From NCBI GenBank assembly GCA_023014485.1, contig JAJOZX010002571.1, positions 565,001-629,000 on the forward strand: a stretch of DNA of 64,000 nt. The letters are read 5' to 3'. The notes beneath the pieces were generated by a model. The model was given only the letters and a program-made list of their open reading frames with translations. It was not told the origin of the DNA and ran no database searches. Source of the DNA: Bathynomus jamesi. Lineage: Eukaryota > Arthropoda > Malacostraca > Isopoda > Cirolanidae. Positions 33,466-42,961 of the stretch are shown in pieces (position 1 is the first letter of the stretch; every line of letters starts with the position of its first letter). A program made the position numbers and the translations under genes.

Positions 33466-33551
33466 GTAGAAAACATATTAGAAAGAATTATAAAGAATTA
33501 TATTCAAGATGATTTGGAAAGTCTTAATCTTATTTCAATATCCCAACATGG

Positions 33552-33765
33552 TAATAAAAACCCACTCTAATAAACAAAGTTTATTTCCACAAGTTTCATT
33601 GCCCACTGGCATCCTCTTCAGGTGGATACAGAAAAACTTTTTCTGTATCCACCCAAAGAGGATGCCAGTGGGCATCAAAACTGTTGTGGAAATAAACTCT
33701 GTCTATTAGAGTGGGTTTTTATCATCATATTTTGACCTCCACGTAAAAAAGTGAAGTTTTTGCAT
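33552..33765. mobile_element. Short fold-back element with hammerhead-like core, 11-bp TSD
   Basis: TSDs TCCCAACATGG are at 33541-33551 and 33766-33776. Arms around the centre CAGAAAAACTTTTTCTG run back to AAAACCCACTCTAATA. On the minus strand CTGAAGA (33621-33615), a stem with loop (GATGCC-AGTG-GGCA) and GAAAC (33597-33593) are in hammerhead order. The + arm has the same motif mutated (CCAAAGA, AAAAC). The GTGAAG-rich tail lies at the right end. Same family as 13604-13761, opposite orientation. Confidence 0.82.
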
Positions 33766-33930
33766 TCCCAACATGGATTTAGATCAGGAAAGTCTTGTTT
33801 GTCTTATCTCTTTGACATTTTTGAGTTTGTAACTGATCAGGTAGATAATAAAAATGATGTGCAGTAGATGTTATTTGTTTGGATTTTAGTAAGGCATTTG
33901 ACAAGGTTCAGCATAGGAGACTTCTATATA

Positions 33931-34064
33931 CAGGAATACCTCAAAATTCGTCATGAATTTGCATTGGTAAACAGTTGAATTTCATCAATTTTGATCATTT
34001 CTTTTTTTAACAGTTTTAAAAAAAATGACAAATCTGCAAAACAACGAATTTTGAGGTATTCCTG
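33931..34064. mobile_element. 134-bp Tc1/mariner-type MITE
   Basis: TA duplication at 33929-33930 and 34065-34066. The 21-bp perfect inverted ends begin CAGGAATACCTCAAAATTCG. Removing it plus one TA restores the LINE B reading seen at 32510-32525. Confidence 0.92.
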
Positions 34065-34720
34065 TAAATTAAAAGCTCATGAGATATTGGAGTCAGTTAT
34101 AAATTGGGTAGAAAAATGTTTAGAAGATAGAGAACAGAGAGTAATTCTAAGTGGTTAGGAATCTGAGTGGCAGAAAGTGAAAATAGGGGTACCACAATAG
34201 GGCATATCATACTCTGGGTTCAGGGTTGAAATTTTGGAAAAAAAGTGGCTAATATGTATTCCTATGTAAAAATTAATTCTAAGATTGGTTTATTATTTGC
34301 AACTTTTCTGAAAAATCTCATTTTCATGGTCAAAATCGTGATTTTCTAATTTGAAGGCTGCCTAACGCAGCCTCAGGGCACCCAAACCAAAGTGTGCAGC
34401 TGTTCTGAATATGATTTCGTCTAAAAGCTGCTTTTCTGACCTCATCCTTGCTTTCTTGCATGTTTCAACACCTCTGGGTGCTGAAAAAAATGTTTAGATT
34501 TCACCTAAAACTTAAGAATTTTAAGTTTTTCTTCAAAGAATAGGCACGGCTCACCAGCTCTACTCTGATTGAGTAGCGGCAGACTTGCCACCTCCACGTG
34601 TAGATTTACACGCCTCTTCTTCCTGGATCCCTGAAAGGCGTGGTCTCATAAGATCTTATATTATGATCTTATGAGGACTTTCAGCTCTTATGAGCATTAA
34701 CGATGGCTTCAGTCTCTTCA

Positions 34721-36291
34721 TCAGCCACTCGAACCTGAAAAGCTCTTAAGTATGTCCTGCTTCGATCTGAACACTGGGAGCATTTCTCGATGGTCTATCC
34801 TGGCTCTCACCCACCCATCTCTCCTCTCATGACCGTACACAGCTTGGGAAGCAGTTGAGACTTCCTGTACAGCTCTCTTGCAGGACTGAGTATGAACAGA
34901 GAAAGTGTCCACTTTGAGTGGAGTTTTCCTGAGATCCTCGAGCTCAATCAAGGTCATCTTGCAGGTGAAAATAGGCTCGTAAATATTCTCTGATTGATTC
35001 CCAGTTGATGAGATCCTCGGGTGAAGTGGCTTGCAGATTGACTTTGGGATTTTTATGGGGCCTCACTGTCGCATCACCAAAGTGTCTTCCTTCTCTGATC
35101 TTCTCTATCTAGCTCTCAGCAAAAGCTCTCTGATGCTCATCCTCACTGCACAGGAATGAAGCCAGGATGTTCTCAGGATGTGTGTGGTAAGCTCCTCTTA
35201 TCACTGCAGCAGAGATGATGTTCCTGACCTCGGTAGTCTGGTTCCTCAGCAGCCTCAGGTTTGAAAAAACGTGTGCAGGACTAAATTTGAGGTGGTGCTT
35301 CACTTTGATGTCATAGTACATTTTGAAGTAGAAGTTAAGGCAGAACTTCACGAGGACCTCGAGCCTCCTCAACACCTCCCCCTTCAGTCCGTGCTCCCTC
35401 ATCCACAACAGCAAGATGGCCTGTGCAGTAGTGAACCACCTGGATTGGTTCAGAGGTCCGCACTTGAGACCATCCAACTGTGGACTGAGACTTCCAGACT
35501 TGATGGCTTTGATCAGAAGATAGCAGTTGTGCTGGTCTGTGGAGAGAGATTTGACTATCTCTACTGGCAGCTCTATGATATCTTCAGTTCCTTCCACTGG
35601 TTTGAAGTTGACCTCAAGTTCATTCACCTTCTCAAGAAGTTTTCCAATAGGCCTACTGAAGCCTGACTGGGGAGTTACAGGGCTGTCCAGCTTGATGATT
35701 AAGTGCCTCAGGGGGAGCTCATTCACATGGAGCTGACAGATCATCCAGTGGCACTTGCGACCCAGCATCTTCTCCAATAGGGCTATTGCGCCTCCAGACT
35801 ACCCCATGTTGGTGTTGGTGGAGTCTCCTCCAATCATTACAAGGCTCTCGTCAGCTCCATGATCCAGAAGCCACTCATGCAGGCCTTGAGCGATCTTATG
35901 AGCAGGCTTTTCTCCTTCCTCAGGTTCCTCAGGAGTGAAATGGAAGAGGTACTTTCCTTGAGGCTCCCACATGATAGTGTAATGCTCCTCGATCACTTTG
36001 CCAGGATGAAATCTCTGTCACTTCATCATATTTCAACACTTTTGTGTTCCTATCCTGCTTGCCATTAAAGAATATCTCAGAGATCTTCTCCTCCTCTGAC
36101 CTCTGCGTGAGAGCTTCAACTGATGAGGCCATTACTTCCTCCTTGGCCCTCCAGACTTTCATGCCATCTATGGCCAAGTAAGCCTTGTCTTTGGAAAGAT
36201 GACTGGCCTTGATGAGGTTGTTCAGGAAGCCAGTGGCAACTGCAGCTGCCGGAACATTTGCCACCCTGTACCTAGTGATGTTAAAAAACAT
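34721..36291 (-). pseudogene. Family G transposase, catalytic and C-terminal parts
   Basis: The minus strand reads RYRVANVPAAAVATGFLNNL, SKDKAYLAIDGMKVWRAKE, IEEHYTIMWEPQGKYLFHFT, SLVMIGGDSTNTNMG, a stop, WMICQLHVNELPLRHLI, GPLNQSRWFTTAQAILLLWM, RGAYHTHPENILASFLCSED, then CKRAVQEVSTASQAVYG and RRDGWVRARI. GGDSTNT (Asp) and C-x2-H (CQLH) are plausible parts of a DDE-type active core. Defects seen are a frameshift at about 35990, a stop at about 35803 and a stop at about 35110. Similar modular proteins are very common in arthropod genomes. Superfamily not assigned. Confidence 0.78.
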
Positions 36292-36299
36292 TTTTTTTT

Positions 36300-36898
36300 T
36301 ATGTCAGTTCTTTTTTTTTTTGTTTTTTAATTTTTTGTTTTTTTTTTTGTTTGTTTTTAATAATTAATATAGATATTGCCAATTTAATTATAAGGTATAC
36401 TTTTGCAATGATATATATTATAAAAATAAATAAATAAATAATAAAATAGGCCATATGGTACCAGTATAGAATGCCCTTTTCAGCCTATTTACAGAAAAAA
36501 CTGGCCTCTTTCTTGCACTGAAAGTCTTGTATCTTGAGATCCATTAAACTTGCGAGAACACTGGCTGGGAGCTGACTGCCCATTGTCCAACCTTTCCAGG
36601 ACTCCTCCCATCCATGCCTCAGATTTTGAATCTCCCACTTAACTATCCTTTAGACCTGTGATGACATATTTTCCCCCCAAGACCATCCATATATATACAT
36701 ACACATACATACCAATATATACATAAATACTTATATACACATATTTATATCTATTATATACCCCATACACACGCATACATCCAGAATTCCAGATACATAC
36801 GCACGCATACTCACATATATACCTACACAAACTCATACACCTCTATTTCGCCCTTTCATTACCTCCGAGATCATTTAGCACATACAGTAATATCCATA
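36300..36898. repeat. Poly-T and CATA-type low-complexity DNA inside the family G element
   Basis: T-rich runs at about 36292-36355 and (ACATAC/ATAT)n-like DNA at about 36690-36835. No gene. The 65-residue ORF on the minus strand is simple-sequence translation. Confidence 0.6.
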
Positions 36899-37122
36899 CA
36901 GCCAAAAGAAACCGATTAAGCACAGACAGAGCAGCAAAGCTAGTATTTATATCCCAAAATGCAAAATTCCAAGAAAGTGAAGTAAAACATGGTGCTACAT
37001 TGGCTTCGTTAACATCTAAATCTGCAATAAGTACCAGTACCTGTGATATTGAAACTATATGCTCTAATCAATCTAGTGATAATGATTCTTCAATGGAAAT
37101 AGAATCAGATAATGAAAGTTAA
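36899..37122 (+). pseudogene. hAT/ZBED-type transposase C-terminal tail fragment
   Basis: The + frame reads KRNRLSTDRAAKLVFISQNA, then an Asp/Ser-rich acidic tail and a stop at about 37120. RNRLSTDRAAKLVFI resembles the end of hAT transposases, where it follows the dimerisation domain. No other domain is attached. It lies in opposite orientation to the host family G gene, so it is a separate insertion. Confidence 0.55.
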
Positions 37123-37180
37123 ACAGCATTAGGTTAACACAAAGGTTAAAGAAAGAGATGAATATTTTTTTTTTCTATTG

Positions 37181-37230
<50 letters not shown>

Positions 37231-37500
37231 CACACACTGGTATTCTTGCCAATCACAATTATATATATTGTTTTATACCAGTATTATGTATTTTTTATTA
37301 TGTATATTATACCAGTACCTGTGATATTGAAACTAGCATATATGCTCTACCCAATCTAGTGATGATTCTTCCATGGAAATGAAGGTTAAACAACATTAGG
37401 TTAACAAAAAGGTTCAAAAAAAGGTGAATATTTTTTTTTTCTATGTGGAATATATATACTGGTACTCTTGCCAATCACAATTATGTATATTGTTTGAAAC
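37031..37500. repeat. About 280-bp imperfect tandem duplication with (AT)n
   Basis: The first unit starts at 37031 and the second at about 37310. Both have CCAGTACCTGTGATATTGAA, AATCTAGTGAT, CATTAGGTTAACA, GAATATTTTTTTTT and CTTGCCAATCACAATTAT. The first contains an (AT)n run at 37184-37222. The hAT tail fragment covers the first unit's start. Confidence 0.8.
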
Positions 37501-37574
37501 GAGGAAGAATGTTTTATGTTCTAGTTAAAAAATATATATACATATAAAAAATGAGGGTTTGTTTTTCCTTTCTA

Positions 37575-38327
37575 CAGGGTGGGCCGTAAGTTTCCATACA
37601 TAGGAAAAATTAAACGTTTGTTTTTATGTTTCAGATACCCTAAGAATATGCGTTTGACGTAAGATCTTGTTTACTGATGAAGCAAATTTTTACGTCAATG
37701 GAGAGGTTAATCGGCAAAACATATTGGAGTAATGCTAACCCTAACTGGCTGAGTCCGACGAAGATGCAAGGTGCCGGTAAAGTGATGGTGTGGGCCGGGA
37801 TATGGGGTGACAGAATTATTGGACCAATTTTTGTCAGTGGAAATCTTAATGCTGAAAGGTATCTTAACATGTTGCAAGAAGAGATTTTCCCATCCCTGCT
37901 AAACGAGGAAGGTAACTTCCCAGTTTACTTCCAGCAAGATGGAGCTCCACCTCATTATGGTCTTCACGTGCGTCGGTATTTGGATCAGCAGTTTCCGGAT
38001 GCTTGGATTGGTCGGCGTGGTCCTGTGGAGTGGCCTCCCAGATCCCCAGATCTCACCCCCCTTGATTTCTATCTTTGGGGGCACTTGAAGGCCATGGTGT
38101 ATCAGGAAAAGATACGAGACATAAATCATCTAAAGGAACGTATCACCAACACCATTACAAGCATAACGTCAACTGTGCTAATGCGTGTTCATCAACAGTG
38201 GGGAACACGTATTGAAATGTGTTTTCAAAACAATGGCAACCATGTAGAGCATATTATATAAATAAAAATGGTTGTCCATAAAAAAATGTTTATTTTTCCT
38301 ATGTATGGAAACTTACGGCCCACCCTG
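37575..38327 (+). mobile_element. DD41D mariner-like element, 5' part deleted
   Basis: TA flanks at 37573-37574 and 38328-38329. The inverted ends CAGGGTGGGCCGTAAGTTTC and their extension to about 34 bp are nearly perfect. At 753 bp it is too short for a full transposase, and the DNA-binding domain is lost. Confidence 0.93.
37620..38261 (+). pseudogene. DD41D mariner-like transposase, catalytic part
   Basis: The first Asp is in ILFTDEANFYVNGEVNRQNI (codon at 37676). After a frameshift near 37720 the frame continues YWSNANPNW, VMVWAGIWGDRIIGPIFVS, QQDGAPPHYGLHV (Asp codon 37938) and RSPDLTPLDFYLWG (Asp codon 38064). 41 residues lie between the last two, so all three acidic residues survive. 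The lack of the N-terminal helix-turn-helix region and the frameshift mean no active enzyme. Confidence 0.9.
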
Positions 38328-38725
38328 TATTATATACTTTTTGCGTGATTCAGTTTTTCTAAAAGATGACTATATATACTAGGTATAACCGTATAAGCAT
38401 GGTAGTATAGTAAATTATAGGTAATACTAATATACTTATTAGATTAAAGGAAGAAAAATATGGAATAAGTTTAAAACAATAAAAAACAAAAAAACAGACT
38501 ATCTTCGTTTTAAACAAAAAAAATGACAAAAAAATGACAATAAAAAACGACTCACATCACTACCTGTTCCTCAAAGCTGCTGAAGCTGTCCCTTGGATCT
38601 TCTTGTAGTTTCATGTAGCAGAAGTTGGAGTTTTGGCAGGTACTTCAGCAGGAATGTCCATAAGAGCTTCAGTAGCCTCAGCATTGCCAGAGGATTCTTT
38701 TGCAGCTTCTTCCAAGTTTGGCTCT

Positions 38726-39352
38726 TCATCCTCCTCCAAAGTATTTCATGAGAAGCTCCTCATTAGTAGCCTCCTCTTTCTTCTTCCTCTTCACAGCAGA
38801 AGCTTCTTCAGCCTCCTTCCTCTTCACTGCTTTGATCTGTCTCCTGCTATCTTCGAAGTCTACAGAAGACATCTGGATTCCTGAAGCTTCGGAAGTCTTC
38901 ACTCTCTGGTAGTACAGCCACTGAAGGTCCAGTTCAGGAATCTTCACCTCCAAAGGACAGTTACAGTTCACATGGGCCTTGAGGGAGCATCCTGAGCATC
39001 CACTCCCCTCTGAGCCGCACAAGAAGATCTGATGCTTGCAAACACAGACTTCACAGAGTTTATCCAGATCAGCCATCCTCTTCTCCTGGGTAGCAGACTT
39101 AACTCTCCCATTCACAACGTCTGTCATCTCCTTCCATTTCAACAAGATCTTACATGAGAGCGATTTTTCCGTGATTGTCACAGGTGGGAAGAACTTTACT
39201 TTTGACTTCCTCCACCGAGTCATCACGAGTAAAGACAGCTTGTCAGTCATCTCTCGGATAGGGTATTTAGACCTTTGGATGTCATGAATGAGGAACTTTT
39301 CCTCCTGCTCAGAGCCATCTATTGAGAGAATGTTGAACTTCGCCTTCTGCAT
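38726..39352 (-). pseudogene. Family G transposase, N-terminal Cys/His-rich domain
   Basis: 208 residues. After a basic stretch (MTRWRKSKVKFFPPV) comes a zinc-binding-like cluster: LCEVCVCKHQIFLCGSEGSG, CSGCSLKAHVNCNCP, then KIPELDLQWLYYQRVKTSEA. The family G group carries this CxC/CxxC...HxxCxC module ahead of the catalytic part. It ends Lys/Glu-rich with MKYFGGG, where the frame leaves the exon. This is the 5' side of the gene continued at 36291-34721. Confidence 0.72.
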
Positions 39353-40118
39353 CCAAATGGTTACAAAGATTCAAATGGAGTAGATTTTTTTCTTATGTAT
39401 GTATGTATTAAACCTGTGTAAGAGTTAAGCAAAGTTAACATGTCTAAATGGCAACAAATTACGACAAAGGGTAAAAAATATGAGGTTGTGTTCAATTGAA
39501 TATTCGGTATTTCAACATAGAACAGAAAGCCGCAATTTTGAACATGATAATGCAATTTTTGGGAAAAGTTGCAGAAAAGAAACCCCTCTTAGAATTAAAT
39601 TTTACATAAAAATACATATTAGCCAGAGTGAAATTCGGACTCGGAAAAGTATGATATGCCCTAGTACCACAAGGATCTGCATTAGGTCTATCATGCTTTA
39701 TTTTATATCTAAATTATTTAGAGAAAGGAGTAGGTAGTAAAGTTTCTAAATTTGCAGATGATAAAAAAGTAGTTGGCCTAGTTACAAATATAGAAGATTC
39801 TTATAAACTGCAAAAGGATCTTCATAGATTAGTTGCTTGGGCTAGTAAGTGGCAGATGGAATTCAATGTTCAAAACTGCAAAGTTATCCATTTTTGTAGA
39901 AATAATAAAAATTTTAATTATGAGATGCAAGGAAACTGGTTAGAGGATGTTAGACAGAAAAAAAAAGGGCCTTATAGTTAATAGTGATTTAAAATTTTCT
40001 AAGCAGTGCTTAGAGGTTAGAAATAAGGCAAATAAAATGCTAGGTATTATTAAGAGGAATGTTGGTTACAAGAGTAAATAAGTCATCTATAAATTATGTA
40101 ATTTTTTTGTTAGGCCTC

Positions 40119-40813
40119 AGTCCAGGAATGGGTTCAAGTACTGGTGGCTGTACTTGAGGACAAGTACAAGTAATGAAGAGAGACTCAAGTACAAATCCAA
40201 GTTCAAGTACAGCTTTTTGTCACTGTACTCAAGTACAACTATATATTGGTGTACTTAAGTCCAAGTACTTTTATAAATAACAACTCTAATTGAATAGAAG
40301 TTGATAAGGATATCTTTAAATTAATTTTACATACTCTAAATATTATTTTAAAGATTACACAAAAATATACTGATCTCTTCTTGTTTAAGCTACTACAGCT
40401 TAAGGGAGTAAATTAACAAAATTACCCTTGTTTGCCATATCCTTGCATAGTACATAGCTATAGTATATGTTATAGACCTGTAACAAGTTGAAGTAATGTG
40501 TTCCAAGTTCCAGCTCTCAAAGTTGCTCAAAATAAAGGTACTTCACAAGTTGCTCAAAATAGTACTACAACTTTACAAATTGCTCAAAATAAAGAAAGCA
40601 TTTCACTGGTTCATTAAGTGTATGATGTATTTAATTGTAGGCAGCTTGAAATGTACATGAAAATATATATACTTGATTATACTTGAAATGTACCTGATTT
40701 TTCAAGTACAATTGGACTAAGTACAAGTACACTGAATTTTTAAATCCTAAGTACCAGTACAAGAAATTATGTCCTTAAGTCCAAGTACTTGTACTTGAAC
40801 GCAAGCCTGAGCC
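40119..40813. mobile_element. Non-autonomous element with CAAGTAC repeats (hAT-type likely)
   Basis: It is inserted in LINE B: GTTAGGCCTCA on the left and GCCTCACTTTGAATAC on the right, with an imperfect TSD of about 6-8 bp. Left CAGTCCAGG...GGTTCAAGTAC faces, inverted, right CAGGCTTGCGTTCAAGTAC. More than a dozen CAAGTAC/GTACTTG units crowd both ends (40130-40270 and 40700-40800). No ORF. Confidence 0.75.
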
Positions 40814-41113
40814 TCACTTTGAATACTGCATTCAAGCTTGGTCGCCTCACCTTTGACATGACAGTGATATACTTAAACGTATGCAACAGAGGGCAACCAA
40901 GCTTATCCCCTAACCTAAGAAGATTAGAATACAAAAAGATTAAAGGAACTGGGTATGTTTTATTTTGAGACATTGTTTTAGGAGAGATATGATACAGATG
41001 TTCAAGATGTTTTCAGGTTTGGACAATTTAGATGTAAGTAACTTATTAGAGTCTGATTGAAAAACTTAAAAACAGGCTTATAAACTCGATCTACGAAAAT
41101 ACTTTTCAGAGTA

Positions 41114-41532
41114 CAGTAAATACTCAATGAGTCGGAATTCGGAATGAGTCGGACTCATCCTCTGTCAAGTGCTATTATTCTTTTGTTTATTTTACTGAGA
41201 GAAGTGTTTTATTTCCTATGTCAAGTGCCATTATTATTTTGTTTCTTTTACTAAGTGAAGTGTTTTTTTAATACTGTATTGTACGAAAAGGTAAACAATA
41301 AAATTTTTTGTTTCATGCTCAAAATAATTCTAGTGAAACAAAGTTTTATTGTTTTTAATGTTTATTTTGAACATTGTATTAGACTCTCACTAATCAAACT
41401 TAAAAGGTTAGAGAGTATTTATGCCTCTAGGGGTAAACAGGGGGTAATGAAGGTAATTCGTGATGAGTCTGACTTTTCAATGAGTCGGACTGGCTAGAGC
41501 CCTATATAGTCTGACTTATCAAGTACTTACTG
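41114..41532. mobile_element. 419-bp Tc1/mariner-type MITE
   Basis: TA at 41112-41113 and 41533-41534. Ends are CAGTAAATACTCAATGAGTC and, inverted, CAGTAAGTACTTGATAAGTC. It contains two copies of a unit of about 55 bp (CAAGTGCYATTATT-TTTTGTT, 41165 and 41220). It sits in LINE B. Confidence 0.85.
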
Positions 41533-41559
41533 TAGTAGATTTTTGGAATGACTTGCCAT

Positions 41560-42380
41560 ATTTTATATCTGTTTCCTGTCCTATCACTCCAATTCAGCCT
41601 TTGGATCCTCCCAAGAGGAGGCACTTTTGGTGCCACTGATTGGGAGGCCCTCAGGCAGTACTTTTCTGATTTCCCATGCAATGATTACTGCTTCTGTGGC
41701 TGGGGCCTTTCCAAGTGTGCTGATTACATCATGGAGGTGATTCTCTCCAGGCATGGAGGCGTACATTCCACATTCTGTTCCTACTAGGTACTAATGCAAA
41801 AAAAAAGCCTTGGTTTAATTTTACTTGTTGTAATGCTATCTGCAAAAGAGAGGAGTCTTTCAGAAGGTACCATTGCCATCCAACTCCTGACTCTCAACTC
41901 AACTTATATTTCTGGCCAGAATCATGCAAAATCTGTTCTTTGACTCGCCAAAAATTCCTTCATCCAACAAAAATGTGAAACCCTATCCAATTCTAATTTG
42001 TCTCAGTCTTTCTGGCATCTACCTGAAACCTCTCCAACAACTTTACTTCCTCTTCTTTCCCTCTTTTCCATTCCAATAGCTCAGTTGCCATCTCTTCTCC
42101 TGACACAGCTGAACTCTTTGCTCAAACTTTTGCTTCCGAGTCCTGGATGATTCCAGTGCTGTTCCTCCATCTCCTCCTCCCTCTGACTTTATTATGTCTG
42201 AAATTAGAATCTTTTCTAAAGATTGTTTTTCTACACTATCTAGACTCAACTTTAGGAAGACGTACAGTCCTGATGGTGCCCCTCCTGTTGTTCTTAAGAA
42301 CTGTGTTTCTCTGTTGAAAAAACTATATAGGGTTATGGTTTATTGCTGTCACTCTCATGACTACAGATTCCTGGGATCTT
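41560..42380 (+). pseudogene. LINE A copy A2, endonuclease-RT linker fragment
   Basis: The + strand reads [39 protein letters not shown] in overlapping frames, then STAQLPSLLLTQLNSLLKLL-type and SDFIMSEIRIFSKDCFSTL, ending VVLKNCVSLLKK. It corresponds to 25030-24240 (minus strand) of copy A1. Frames are broken. Confidence 0.72.
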
Positions 42381-42961
42381 GGGAGCATTGCTCCAGTAAA
42401 TTTGACCATGAGAAAAAGTAAATTTGGGTTTGGGTTTTGTTCATCCGCTAGACGTTATGCAATTTTTTTGCGTATACGTTCTTGTACAAACCAATTTTTT
42501 TAAATTACAAATTTAGTTATTTTAAGTTTAGTTGGTAATTCCATATTTAACAATTATTTTTATTTTTTGTTAAGCTTCAATGTTTTGATAATTAAAATTT
42601 TATTAAAACGTATATTTTTTTAATATAAAATTATCAGGATTGGACTATGTTCCATTGATCTCGGCCAGGTTTGATAAATTGGCCAGATAATTACTTGTGC
42701 GGTTTTAAGTAATCCACCATGACTCTAGAATTGAAAAGTTTAGTTAAGTTTAAACTTACTTTTACTTACTTTAACTTACCTACTTTTACTTACTCTTCCT
42801 TACTTTTACTAACTTTAAAGCACTTACTTTTACTAAGTTTAAAGCACTTACTTTTACTTACTTTCATTGTACTATATTTACTTACTTTTACTCACTTTTA
42901 CCATACTATATTTACTAACTTTTACTTATTTTGTATTTTTTCAGGTAGTCAATAATCAATA
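42381..42961. repeat. AT-rich DNA with (TTACTTTTACTTAC)-like repeats
   Basis: Irregular tandem repeats of ACTTACTTTT type fill 42745-42930 and give a spurious Leu/Thr-rich ORF. A TTTTTTCAG acceptor-like site (about 42937-42945) lies just before the ATG of the next gene. Confidence 0.6.

Larger units (their letters stand above)
34198..39663 (-). mobile_element. Family G DNA transposon, both ends present, TIR and 9-bp TSD
   Basis: The ends are 16-bp perfect inverted repeats, TAGGGCATATCATACT. They are flanked by GTACCACAA at 34189-34197 and 39664-39672, inside LINE B. Minus-strand transposase exons run from 39352 to about 34721. Nested inside are the DD41D element 37575-38327, a hAT tail fragment near 36899 and a microsatellite-bearing duplication. 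The gene has stops and frameshifts, so this copy is inactive, but the ends are clean. Confidence 0.88.
33466..41570 (+). mobile_element. LINE B copy B3, split by five insertions
   Basis: Native pieces are 33466-33551, 33777-33930, 34065-34197, 39664-40118, 40814-41113 and 41533-41570. In order they read ISQHGFRSGKSCLSYLFDIF, a DKVQHRRL-like box, VPQGSALGLSCFILYLN-type RT, FADDKKVVGL, the WQMEFNVQNCKVI region, then the thumb and the FWND end. Each join is marked by a target-site duplication. The native sequence of about 1.3 kb now spans 8.1 kb. Confidence 0.82.

Noticed and set aside
34721..36291. Possible domesticated host gene from the long open parts
   Set aside because: Stops and a frameshift interrupt it and it sits between transposon ends with a target-site duplication.
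42719..42955. Leu/Thr-rich 78-residue ORF that might look like a membrane peptide
   Set aside because: It translates irregular TTACTTTTACTTAC repeats and has no conserved motif.
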